Of a stretch of DNA of 64,000 nt, positions 7,672 to 15,707 are shown in pieces. A model generated the notes under the pieces. That model did not search any database. It was not told where the DNA came from and saw only the letters and a program-made list of their open reading frames with translations. The DNA is from Cognatundibacterium curvum (GTDB taxonomy: Bacteria; Pseudomonadota; Gammaproteobacteria; Burkholderiales; Burkholderiaceae_D): assembly GCF_014284235.1 (NCBI RefSeq), contig NZ_JACOGD010000007.1:246324-310323 (forward strand), written 5' to 3'. The first letter of the stretch is position 1. Each line of letters opens with the position of its first letter. The position numbers and the translations under genes are program-made.

Positions 7672-8241
7672 TTACTTACTTTCCGGCTGATCAGCAAACA
7701 TCTCATGCCAACCCTCATGTCCAAGCTTGCGCATGGCTTCCATATTGCGTTCGTAGATCTCTTCCGCTTCAGGAAAGGCTTCGACTGCCTTATCTATACT
7801 ATCTTCGCGCAATAAATGCAGGGTCGGATAAGGCGAGCGGTTGGTGTAGTTTTCTATATCTCCGACTTCGCTATCCGCAAACTGGTAATCGGGGTGGAAA
7901 TTCGCAATTTGCAAAATACCGGCCAAATCCAGCTCTTCCAGCAAGGCATCTGCCACATCCAGAAAATCATTGAAATCCATGAAGTCCCGTAAAACGTCCG
8001 GACAAATTAGCAAAGTGGTTTCGATTTTTTCAGGATTCGCTTCCGCCAGCACCTCCAGCTCACGGCGCAAATCCTCGACCAGATCCTGCTCACTCTTGGC
8101 CTCACTGACCACATAGCGAATTTGCTGCTTGACGTGCACCGCCTTAGCGAACGGACAAAGATTCAGACCGATAACGGCTTTTTCCATCCAGTTGACGGTT
8201 TGAGCAATCATGGATTCCTGAGTGACAGGCAAAGTAGACAT
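7672..8241 (-). CDS. DUF1415 family protein
   Basis: A 189-residue cytoplasmic protein I recognise as DUF1415 by its N-terminal GLNLCPFAKAV segment, the acidic middle stretch FNDFLDVADALLEEL, FHPDYQFADS, and NRSPYPTLHLLREDS near the C-terminus. The family is widespread in proteobacteria and has no established function; conserved Cys, His and Asp in these motifs hint at an enzyme or metal site, but this is only inference. Start ATG at 8241 with AGGA about 9 bases upstream; the upstream codons in the longer frame are not supported. Monocistronic, convergent with nothing. Confidence 0.85.
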   Translation of the reverse strand: MSTLPVTQESMIAQTVNWMEKAVIGLNLCPFAKAVHVKQQIRYVVSEAKSEQDLVEDLRRELEVLAEANPEKIETTLLICPDVLRDFMDFNDFLDVADALLEELDLAGILQIANFHPDYQFADSEVGDIENYTNRSPYPTLHLLREDSIDKAVEAFPEAEEIYERNMEAMRKLGHEGWHEMFADQPESK

Positions 8242-8351
8242 AGACAAAATTCCTGAAAAATAAGCGCGCAAGCATAGCACAGCCCCCTGTCAGTTTTTCC
8301 GCCATTTGCAGCAGATTTTGGGGCAGTGTTGATTATGCACCGCCCTGCTGC

Positions 8352-8393
8352 AAAAAAACAAAAAGCGACACCATCAACATGGCATCGCTTTTC
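8352..8393 (-). terminator. Intrinsic terminator after aceB
   Basis: Minus-strand hairpin AAAAGCGATGCCAT / ATGGTGTCGCTTTT with one or two mismatches and a GTTG loop, followed by T-rich sequence, about 35 bases beyond the aceB stop. Confidence 0.8.
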
Positions 8394-8427
8394 GCTATAT
8401 CAAAGATACGGCTATCCTGGGACCGTA

Positions 8428-10014
8428 TCAGATTTCTTCGTACAAAGGCAAAGTCAGGAATTCCGCAAAATCACCAGAAGTCGACATTTCTTCAAAAATC
8501 TGCGCTGCACGGTCATAGGTGGCGCCATCGCCAGCAACTGCCTTCACTTTGCTCAACTCTTCCGGGATCATAGCGCGCACCATGTCGGCCGTGACCTTGC
8601 GACCATCTTCCAGCTTGCCTTTGGTAGAGCGTATCCATTGCCAGACTTGCGAACGGCTGATTTCTGCGGTCGCTGCATCTTCCATCAGATTGTGGATAGG
8701 CACGCAACCATTTCCAGCTAACCAGGCACCCAGATAGTGAATGCCAACATTGATGTTATAGCGCAGGCCAGCTTCCGTGATCGGTGTTTCAGGCTGGAAG
8801 TTCAGCAAGTCCTTGGCGGACACTTCCACATCCGGACGTTGCTTGGTAATCTGATTCGGTGCATCGCCCAGTACTTTTTTGAATTCAGTCATGGCCAACT
8901 CAACCAGACCTGGATGCGCTACCCAGCCGCCGTCATAGCCATCGGTAGCATCACGTGCTTTGTCATTGCGCACACCGCCCATTGCAACTTCATTTTTTTC
9001 CGGATCATTTTTAATCGGAATCAAAGCAGCCATACCGCCTATCGCAGGTGCATTGCGCTTGTGACAAGTCTTCAGCAAAAGCAAGGCATACGAGCGCATG
9101 AAAGGTGCCGTCATAGTCACTTTGGCGCGATCTGCGAGGCAGAAGTCCTGGTCGTTCTTGAATTTTTTGATGCAAGAGAAAATGTAATCCCAGCGCCCTG
9201 CATTCAGACCCGAGCTATGTTCGCGCAACTCATACAGGATTTCATCCATTTCAAACGCAGCAACGATGGTTTCTATCAGCACTGTCGCCTTGATGGTGCC
9301 TTGAGGAATGCCGATTTCATTTTGTGCCATCACAAAAATATCATTCCACAAACGCGCTTCCAGATGGGATTCCATTTTCGGCAGATAGAAATATGGACCC
9401 GCACCGCGTGCCAGTTGCTCTTTCGCGTTATGGAACAGGAACAACGCAAAGTCAAAAATACCGCCGGAAATACGCTTGCCATCGACCAGCACATGCTTCT
9501 CATCGAGATGCCAGCCGCGTGGACGCACGACCAGCGTAGCAATTTTATCGTTCAACTGATACGACTTGCCGTTCTGTTCCAGGCTGATCGTGCGACGCAC
9601 TGCATCGCGCATATTAATCTGCCCTTGCAATTGATTATCCCAATTCGGTGTGTTGGAATCTTCAAAATCAGTCATATAGCTGTCAGCACCGGAATTGAGT
9701 GCGTTAATCACCATTTTGCGTTCCACCGGACCAGTAATTTCTACCCGACGGCATTCGAGCGCCTGAGGAATAGGCGCAATTTTCCAGTCGCCCTCACGAA
9801 TGTGGCGGGTTTCTGCCAAAAAGTCCGGGCGCTCACCGGCATCCATACGCCTGGCACGCGCAACCCGTGCTGCCAGCAATTCCTGACGGCGCGGTTCAAA
9901 TGCGCGGCTCAGTTTTGCGACCAGCGCTAATGCTTCCGGGGTCAGGATCTGTTCGTAACCTGGCTTGATTGCTCCGGTAATTTCCAAACCTTGCGGCAAT
10001 ATCAACTGACTCAT
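8428..10014 (-). CDS. aceB: Malate synthase A
   Basis: Condenses glyoxylate with acetyl-CoA to give malate in the glyoxylate shunt. The 528 aa match the length of E. coli AceB (533). Recognisable stretches are GADSYMTDFEDSNTPNWDN, the MESHLEARLWNDIF segment, AGRWDYIFSCIKKF, and RDATDGYDGGWVAHPGLV near the C-terminus, typical of isoform A. The start chosen is ATG at 10014 with GGAG 6 bases upstream; the in-frame ATG at 10026 would add MEST. Isocitrate lyase is not next to it; the only ICL-fold gene in the window is prpB. Confidence 0.96.
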   Translation of the reverse strand: MSQLILPQGLEITGAIKPGYEQILTPEALALVAKLSRAFEPRRQELLAARVARARRMDAGERPDFLAETRHIREGDWKIAPIPQALECRRVEITGPVERKMVINALNSGADSYMTDFEDSNTPNWDNQLQGQINMRDAVRRTISLEQNGKSYQLNDKIATLVVRPRGWHLDEKHVLVDGKRISGGIFDFALFLFHNAKEQLARGAGPYFYLPKMESHLEARLWNDIFVMAQNEIGIPQGTIKATVLIETIVAAFEMDEILYELREHSSGLNAGRWDYIFSCIKKFKNDQDFCLADRAKVTMTAPFMRSYALLLLKTCHKRNAPAIGGMAALIPIKNDPEKNEVAMGGVRNDKARDATDGYDGGWVAHPGLVELAMTEFKKVLGDAPNQITKQRPDVEVSAKDLLNFQPETPITEAGLRYNINVGIHYLGAWLAGNGCVPIHNLMEDAATAEISRSQVWQWIRSTKGKLEDGRKVTADMVRAMIPEELSKVKAVAGDGATYDRAAQIFEEMSTSGDFAEFLTLPLYEEI

Positions 10015-10099
10015 CGTGCTCTCCATAAAAAGAAACGCATTGAAACTGACTCAATGCAATAAACAAGGACAATAAATTAAGGCATCACTTCAAATTAAA

Positions 10100-10777
10100 T
10101 CACTGATATGTTTCAAGAAAATGTAAGACATCGGCCAGCGTGCGCCCTGTGCCATGCGGCATCACGCCCAATTCTTCCAGAGGCGCACTATCGCGATTGA
10201 CCCAGAAGGTGGTGTAGCCGAACCAGGTAGCGCAACAGACATCCCAGGCATTACTCGAAACAAACAACATATTTTTTGCCGGCACGCCAAACATGTCTGG
10301 TCCCAGCTGATAGGCTTCCGGCGCAGTTTTATAGACTTTCACTGCATCAACCGAGAGCAAATGCTGAAACAACCCCTGCATACCTGCATGTTCAGTCGCT
10401 GCCTGCAACATCTGCGGCGTACCATTGGACAGAATCGCCAGCTTGTAAGCCTTGTCCCGCAAAGATTGCAGCACTTCCCTATTTTCAGGAAAAGCATTCA
10501 GCCTTGCATACTGACCCATCAATGCATTTTGTGCATCCAGGTCTAATTGCAAGCCAAAATAACGGCAGGAAAATACCAGTGCATCCTGGGTAACTTCCCA
10601 AAATGGCTTATACATACAACACATAGTGCGCAATTGAGTGTACTCAATCTGTTTCCTGCGCCACAATTGAGCAAGTTGTTTACCGTAACCGGGAAACAAC
10701 TTCTCTGCGAGTTCACTGACCGAATACACATCAAACAATGTGCCGTAGGCATCAAACGCAATTGCATGTATTGCCAT
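10100..10777 (-). CDS. Haloacid dehalogenase, type II
   Basis: HAD-superfamily hydrolase, probably an (S)-2-haloacid dehalogenase; 225 aa. Nucleophile D9 lies in FDAYGTLFDV; motif II is LAILSNGTP (Ser-Asn); the Lys/motif III segment is VKVYKTAPEAYQLG; the last motif is SSNAWDVCCATWFGY, matching type II dehalogenases. Two cysteine pairs (CCMY near residue 53 and DVCCA) are unusual but not obviously functional. Start ATG at 10777 has GAGG upstream; the longer frame to 10828 adds an unlikely leader. It is divergent from a LysR regulator gene with a 317-base gap, so that regulator may control it. Actual halogenated substrate unknown. Confidence 0.88.
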   Translation of the reverse strand: MAIHAIAFDAYGTLFDVYSVSELAEKLFPGYGKQLAQLWRRKQIEYTQLRTMCCMYKPFWEVTQDALVFSCRYFGLQLDLDAQNALMGQYARLNAFPENREVLQSLRDKAYKLAILSNGTPQMLQAATEHAGMQGLFQHLLSVDAVKVYKTAPEAYQLGPDMFGVPAKNMLFVSSNAWDVCCATWFGYTTFWVNRDSAPLEELGVMPHGTGRTLADVLHFLETYQ

Positions 10778-11094
10778 CACTTTACCTCTGCATACCGTTT
10801 TGATCAGGAAGCTACAGAGTATATTCAATTAAAACAAACATAAATAAGAGATTTATCACTTTATCTTTTACTTTTTCGCAAAAATAAAAGATGAAATAGC
10901 TTTCATTCAGTATATAAATACTCGTAAACCGGATAAAACTGCTCTCTGAAGAAAGTTCTCACTCAGAAAGCATACGCAGAAGCGAATGGACGCGCCTATG
11001 CAAAAAATACATCTATCCATTACCTGACAAAACCATACCGAAGATCGCTAGTGTGCTAAATCAATAATAAAACTCTTTGGGGGAATGATTCTTC
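10778..11094. other. Divergent intergenic region, dehalogenase / LysR
   Basis: AT-rich 317 bases between divergent genes, expected to hold both promoters. A small dyad ATGAAA-TAGC-TTTCAT lies at 10891-10906. It is a possible regulator site, but LysR boxes are too loose to call with confidence. Confidence 0.4.
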
Positions 11095-12000
11095 ATGGAT
11101 CAATTTAAACAAATCAGCACCTTTGCTGAGGTCGCCGCACGCGGCAGCCTGTCAGCAGCGGCCAGAGCAGAGGGAGTCGCACCAGCCATGATCAGCCGGC
11201 GTCTGGACGCGCTGGAAGAAAGGTTGGGCGTCAAATTACTGCAAAGGACCACACGCAAAATCGCACTGACCAATGAAGGCAGTTCTTTTTTAGAGGATTG
11301 CCAGCGCATCCTGTCGGAACTGGAAGAAGCGGAATCGTCCGTTGCCGAACGCAATGCCAGCGCCAGCGGCGTACTGACGATTTCAGCACCCGCCGGGTTT
11401 GGACGACAGCATGTAGCCCCTTTGATTCCAGACTTCTTGCAGCAACATCAGCAATTAAAACTGACACTGAGTCTGAATGACCGGGTAGTGGATCTGATCG
11501 GTGAAGGCGTGGATGTGGCGATCCGGATTGCCGCGCTGTCAGACTCCAGCCTGATTGGCGTCAAGCTGGCAGACAATAAACGTGTCGTGGTGGCCGCCCC
11601 CTCCTACCTGCAACGTCATGGTGCACCGAAAACCCTGGACGAACTGAGTAATCACAATTGCCTGGCCTTCAGTGCCGATGGCAGTCAGCGTGGCTGGACC
11701 TTCCGCCAAAGCGGGAAAAACGTGACGATTAAAGTCGATGGCAATATGGTCTGCAACGATGGTGAAGTACTGCATGACTGGGCCATCTCAGGGCGAGGAT
11801 TGGCATGGCGCTCAATGTGGGAGGTCGGCGCGGAAATTGAATCCGGTAAGCTGGTCAGTGTACTGGATGAATACACCGCTCCCGGCAACGACATTTACGC
11901 CATTTTTGCTCAGCGACGCCACCTGCCCTTGCGGATACGGGCTTTCGTGGATTATCTGAGACAAGCTTACAGCTCACCGGACTATTGGAAAAAAGGCTGA
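11095..12000 (+). CDS. LysR-family transcriptional regulator
   Basis: A 301-aa LTTR with an N-terminal winged helix-turn-helix (MDQFKQISTFAEVAARGSL.., then RRLDALEERLGVKLLQRTTR) and a periplasmic-binding-like effector domain (about residues 90-295). It belongs to the CrgA/AaeR-like group often found next to metabolic enzymes. Start ATG at 11095 with GGGGGA about 10 bases upstream. It is divergent from the haloacid dehalogenase, the likeliest target by position. Effector unknown. Confidence 0.93.
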   Translation: MDQFKQISTFAEVAARGSLSAAARAEGVAPAMISRRLDALEERLGVKLLQRTTRKIALTNEGSSFLEDCQRILSELEEAESSVAERNASASGVLTISAPAGFGRQHVAPLIPDFLQQHQQLKLTLSLNDRVVDLIGEGVDVAIRIAALSDSSLIGVKLADNKRVVVAAPSYLQRHGAPKTLDELSNHNCLAFSADGSQRGWTFRQSGKNVTIKVDGNMVCNDGEVLHDWAISGRGLAWRSMWEVGAEIESGKLVSVLDEYTAPGNDIYAIFAQRRHLPLRIRAFVDYLRQAYSSPDYWKKG

Positions 12001-12033
12001 GTCTGGTTCATCTTGGCGCAAGCATTTTGGGAT

Positions 12034-12073
12034 AAAAAACAGGGAGCACGTCACAAACGGGCTCCCTGTTTTG
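12034..12073. terminator. Bidirectional terminator, LysR / chemoreceptor
   Basis: Stem AAACAGGGAGC / GCTCCCTGTTT (12037-12071) with a 13-nt loop lies between two convergent genes; A-rich on the left and T-rich on the right, so usable from both strands. Confidence 0.85.
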
Positions 12074-12107
12074 TCTGCGCTGTTCGTAAACACAGCTTCA
12101 ATTCAGA

Positions 12108-13829
12108 TCAGAATTCTTCCCATTCATCGGCGCGCGGCTTATTTGCATTGCCCGAAACAGGCTTCGCATTACCACCCGAAGCCGCCTGGGAACGTGCAGG
12201 CAAAGACCTGACTTCCTGCTTAGACTTAACAGCAACTGGTCTGGCAGCAGGTCGTGCGGACGGTGCCGCAGAATGGGATGCATTTCCAGCCTCCAGTTTA
12301 AAGATACCTACCGCCTGATTCAGATTGCTGGCCTGATCACGCATACTGCCCGCCGCCGCAGCAGCCTGCTCCACCAAGGCTGCATTTTGTTGCGTCGCCT
12401 CGTCCATCTTGGTAATCGCCTGATTGACCTGCTGAATTCCTTCACGCTGTTCTTCGCTGGCAGCAGTAATTTCAGCCATGATGTCGGCCACGCTCTTGAT
12501 CGACACCACGATCTCGTCCATGGTTTTTCCAGCATCATCGACCAGGCGCGCGCCCTCTTCTACTTTATCGACAGAATTTGCAATCAGCTCTTTAATTTCT
12601 TTTGCAGCATTGGCTGAGCGTTGCGCCAGACTTCTGACTTCGCTAGCCACCACCGCAAAACCACGCCCCTGTTCACCTGCACGGGCCGCCTCTACAGCGG
12701 CATTCAGTGCCAGAATATTGGTTTGGAAAGCAATCCCGTCAATCACCGCGATGATGTCAACGATCTTGTTCGAGCTTTCTTTAATTGAAGACATCGTGTG
12801 CACGACATCACCTACCACCTTGCCACCTTTGGAGGCAACATCAGAAGCAGTCAGCGCCAGCGTATTCGCCTGGCGTGCATTATCGGCATTTTGTTGAACG
12901 GTAGAAGTCAGCTCTTCCATGGACGAGGCAGTTTCCTCCAGGCTGGCAGCCTGTTGCTCGGTACGGGAAGATAAATCCATATTGCCAGAAGCAATTTCAT
13001 CGGAAGATACCGCAATCGAGCCACTGCTCTGACGCACCATCGTGACCGTCTGCACCAGGCTTTGACGCATATTTTCAAGACCGGAAATGAGCTCTCCCAT
13101 TTCGTCCTTAGATTCTGGCTTGAGTTGCTGAGTCAGATCGCCATCACCGATAGCACGGAACTGGCGCAAAGTCTGATGCAAAGGATGGGAAATAGCACGC
13201 AACAAAAAATGCGCTGAAATAAATACTGCAATCAGACCACCCACGACACCCAGCACATCGATCCAGACAAACCATTTAAAGGCGGTCTGACTTTGCTGAT
13301 ATTTGCTTTCAGATTCTTTCAACTGAAAGTCACTTAACTCAGCAATTTTGTCAGAGTAGGCGGAAAATAACTTCGGTACGACAGTCATATTTAAGCGATC
13401 AGCTTCGTCACGATTACCTGCCTTGATCGCTGCCGTCATTTTCAGATGCGCTTCGTTCATGTACTGATCGCGCGCGACAACAACCTGATCGGACAACTTT
13501 TTCTCTTCCTCATCCTGAGGCAAAGTCAAATACTTCTTGAATGCCTCATCTGACTTACCGACGTACATCTCAGAACGCTTAATCGTTTCTGCCACATCAG
13601 GAGCCTCCGGATGAGCAATTGCACGGTCTATCGTCACGCGTGATCGCACCATATCAACACGGGATTGCTGCAACGCATCGACCGATGGTAATTGATTCGT
13701 GAAAATCTCTGCAATGATGGCATTACTGTTCTTCACACCGATGATACCCATCACACCACCGATGACCAACATGATGGCCATGAAGGACATGGTACCGATC
13801 AGCCTCATTCTGATAGTCAGATTCAACAT
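12108..13829 (-). CDS. Methyl-accepting chemotaxis protein
   Basis: Transmembrane chemoreceptor, 573 aa. TM1 is about residues 9-31, then a periplasmic helical-bundle sensor (about 32-190, probably a 4HB type), TM2 about 190-212, a HAMP domain, methylation helices rich in Glu/Gln, and the conserved hairpin tip IDGIAFQTNILALNAAVEA. A flexible Ala/Ser/Pro-rich linker leads to the C-terminal EWEEF, which fits the CheR/CheB-docking pentapeptide xWxxF (NWETF in Tar). Start ATG at 13829 has GAGGGAAGA directly upstream. No che genes are nearby, so it feeds a remote chemotaxis system. Ligand unknown. Confidence 0.95.
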   Translation of the reverse strand: MLNLTIRMRLIGTMSFMAIMLVIGGVMGIIGVKNSNAIIAEIFTNQLPSVDALQQSRVDMVRSRVTIDRAIAHPEAPDVAETIKRSEMYVGKSDEAFKKYLTLPQDEEEKKLSDQVVVARDQYMNEAHLKMTAAIKAGNRDEADRLNMTVVPKLFSAYSDKIAELSDFQLKESESKYQQSQTAFKWFVWIDVLGVVGGLIAVFISAHFLLRAISHPLHQTLRQFRAIGDGDLTQQLKPESKDEMGELISGLENMRQSLVQTVTMVRQSSGSIAVSSDEIASGNMDLSSRTEQQAASLEETASSMEELTSTVQQNADNARQANTLALTASDVASKGGKVVGDVVHTMSSIKESSNKIVDIIAVIDGIAFQTNILALNAAVEAARAGEQGRGFAVVASEVRSLAQRSANAAKEIKELIANSVDKVEEGARLVDDAGKTMDEIVVSIKSVADIMAEITAASEEQREGIQQVNQAITKMDEATQQNAALVEQAAAAAGSMRDQASNLNQAVGIFKLEAGNASHSAAPSARPAARPVAVKSKQEVRSLPARSQAASGGNAKPVSGNANKPRADEWEEF

Positions 13830-14099
13830 TCTTCCCTCACCTAATTAATTCCTGAGCACAATTGACAGAGAATACAAATTTTTCACTACCCAACCTTGAT
13901 TCCGAACAATGACCGACACGATTTCTTATATTTACGCTGATGCAAAAATCTGGGCAGGACTCTTACCTGGGTTGCAATCCTCATCCATCATCTATTTCAG
14001 CTAACCTCATCACAGATTTTAACCGAGAGAAATGTGCAATTTAAGGCAAAGTTGATTTTGTTAAAAAATGTTGTTTTCTGACGAAAGTCAGTGTACAGG
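13830..14099. other. Intergenic region upstream of the chemoreceptor
   Basis: About 270 bases between the chemoreceptor start and the csp terminator. No open frame, RNA element or convincing promoter was seen. Confidence 0.5.
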
Positions 14100-14134
14100 C
14101 AAAAAAAATCCCCGACGAATCGGGGATTTTTATC
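14100..14134 (-). terminator. Intrinsic terminator after the cold-shock gene
   Basis: Minus-strand stem AAAATCCCCGA / TCGGGGATTTT with a short TTCG-like loop and an eight-base T-run, about 30 bases past the csp stop. Confidence 0.92.
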
Positions 14135-14165
14135 AGCTTGGCTTTACTCCGCCATCAGACTCTAA

Positions 14166-14369
14166 TTACAGAGGCTGGATGTTGGAAGCTTGCTTACCTT
14201 TAGGGCCTGTAGTTACTTCGAAAGAAACGCGTTGGTTTTCTTTCAAAGATTTAAAGCCGGAAGATACGATTGCGGAGAAATGTGCGAACAAATCTTCGCC
14301 GCCTTCATCTGGAGTAATGAAACCAAAACCTTTAGAATCATTGAACCATTTAACAATACCTGTTGCCAT
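14166..14369 (-). CDS. Cold-shock domain protein (CspA family)
   Basis: A 67-residue single cold-shock domain that binds single-stranded RNA and DNA and melts RNA secondary structure. RNP1 is KGFGFI and RNP2 is LFAHF; it begins [18 protein letters not shown] and ends SNIQPL, as in the abundant betaproteobacterial Csp. A consensus -10 about 115 bases upstream implies a long 5' leader, typical of cold-regulated csp mRNAs. Which paralogue this is, and whether it is cold-induced, cannot be told from sequence. Confidence 0.96.
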   Translation of the reverse strand: MATGIVKWFNDSKGFGFITPDEGGEDLFAHFSAIVSSGFKSLKENQRVSFEVTTGPKGKQASNIQPL

Positions 14370-14481
14370 TACAATTTCCTATTTCAGTGAATTTGGGCAG
14401 TTGCCCGATAGATCGTTTCAACCTCAGTAAGAAATGACAGACTGATACTGCAAAACCACTTTGAATCTCAACGACGATCTG

Positions 14482-14514
14482 ATTATACGCACAAAATCTG
14501 AGAGGAAGTAAAAT
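14482..14514 (-). promoter_or_regulatory. Candidate csp promoter and long leader
   Basis: Minus-strand TATAAT (14487-14482) in the context GCGTATAATC; the -35 region is poor. It gives a 5' untranslated leader of roughly 105 nt before the csp ATG at 14369, in keeping with other csp genes. Confidence 0.5.
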
Positions 14515-14652
14515 AAAATCTGAGTTTTGTGCATTTATCTGGCTTTTTTGAGGAATTTATCAAAGTTCCGTCTGATCTATAACGCATATTCAGCAAAATA
14601 CCTCACTCTGACGCTTCTAATCAGCACGGGATGCAATTCCGCCGCAAGCAAC

Positions 14653-15132
14653 TCAAGCTCTGCCATGCAACATAAACGCAGCTGCGCCAGTGGCTATCCT
14701 TTCCCCTTCTTCATTGCGCAACTCCATCAATACATTGGCAACCCGTTTCCCCAAACGCGTCACTTCCGCAGTCGCAATAAATGCGTTTCCTTTACCCGGC
14801 TTCAGATAATCTATCCTGAGGTCTATGGTACTCATCAGTCCGAATTCCCGAATCTGCGCATAAGCATCCTCACGTGGCTGGGTCTGCGCCAGCTTCAACA
14901 GAATAGCGACACCTGCCACGCTATCCAACACAGAAGCAATGACGCCACCGTGCAACATACCCTGTGCAAAATTACCCAACAAGTCATTCCGCATGGCGAG
15001 CCTTAATTCTGGCTGGTCACTGGCAAAGCTCTGCACCTGCAAACCGATCAGCCGGCAAAACGGGATGGCCTCTTCTACCACCTGCTTCAACAGCGATTGA
15101 AATTCAGGATTTTGCGACATATCGTTTGCCAT
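14653..15132 (-). CDS. Hotdog-fold acyl-CoA thioesterase (PaaI/YigI-like)
   Basis: A 159-aa protein with one 4HBT hotdog domain. The core GMLHGGVIASVLDSVAG has the HGG turn and the catalytic Asp-containing helix of PaaI-type thioesterases, followed by TIDLRIDYLKPG and GKRVANVLMELRN. It probably hydrolyses a CoA thioester; substrate not predictable. Start ATG at 15132 has a strong GAGGGG upstream; MSQ four codons later is an alternative. It has no operon partner, being convergent with nothing and divergent from the next gene. Confidence 0.88.
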   Translation of the reverse strand: MANDMSQNPEFQSLLKQVVEEAIPFCRLIGLQVQSFASDQPELRLAMRNDLLGNFAQGMLHGGVIASVLDSVAGVAILLKLAQTQPREDAYAQIREFGLMSTIDLRIDYLKPGKGNAFIATAEVTRLGKRVANVLMELRNEEGERIATGAAAFMLHGRA

Positions 15133-15266
15133 CTTTACCCCTCAATAATTATTCAATCAAATGATTTATTAAATTGAGATTACATCAATTGACTCAGACG
15201 CACAATCTTTCCCTTAAGCCAAATGTTTGTGATATTTTTAATGCTTAGCTAATAACCATACAGTCA

Positions 15267-15707
15267 ATGACTACCATGCAAAAACTGCTATTTTGTCTCA
15301 TGCAAATCTGGGGCTACGCATTAATCAGCATGCTGCCTGTCGCGGCTTTTGCAGTCAGTCCCGCAAAGGAACCCATACTCAGGTGTTTTGTCACCTATGC
15401 CGGCAGTACCGAGGTGATTGAAACCGGCTTAAGTAGCAATCCTTACCAGGTCGCTGCCCACGATATTCAGGGGCGCTTTCGTTTTAAGCCAGTGATGATA
15501 GGTGAGCATGGTCGCATCAGTTACATCAAGCTTTATACCTACTTCCAAACCAACAAAACTGATATCCCCATCCATCAGGCCAGTTACTTCCCGCCATTCC
15601 GGCGCAACAAACAAGCCTATCTGCTGACGCCCCACAATTCCCTGTATGCGGGGGAAGTCGAGCGGGAACTCCAATATCACTGCACTTTAAAGAACCTGGC
15701 ATCATGA
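15267..15707 (+). CDS. Secreted hypothetical protein upstream of CapA
   Basis: A 146-aa protein I do not recognise. An N-terminal hydrophobic segment (about residues 8-30, ending AAFAVS) looks like a Sec signal peptide. The mature part has two cysteines (LRCFVTY near residue 40 and QYHC near 140) that could form a disulphide, and many Tyr, Phe and Pro. Its stop overlaps the CapA-family start as ATGA (15704-15707), so the two are translationally coupled and probably work together in the periplasm. No good ribosome site precedes 15267; ATG at 15276 is an alternative. Confidence 0.75.
   Translation: MTTMQKLLFCLMQIWGYALISMLPVAAFAVSPAKEPILRCFVTYAGSTEVIETGLSSNPYQVAAHDIQGRFRFKPVMIGEHGRISYIKLYTYFQTNKTDIPIHQASYFPPFRRNKQAYLLTPHNSLYAGEVERELQYHCTLKNLAS

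Noticed and set aside
8737..9930. Plus-strand frame of 397 codons opposite aceB.
   Set aside because: It lies entirely within aceB, whose protein is strongly conserved; no ribosome site and an atypical composition.
10891..10906. ATGAAA-TAGC-TTTCAT dyad in the dehalogenase/LysR gap as the LysR operator.
   Set aside because: LysR sites follow the loose T-N11-A pattern and this dyad is short in an AT-rich region; insufficient to assign.
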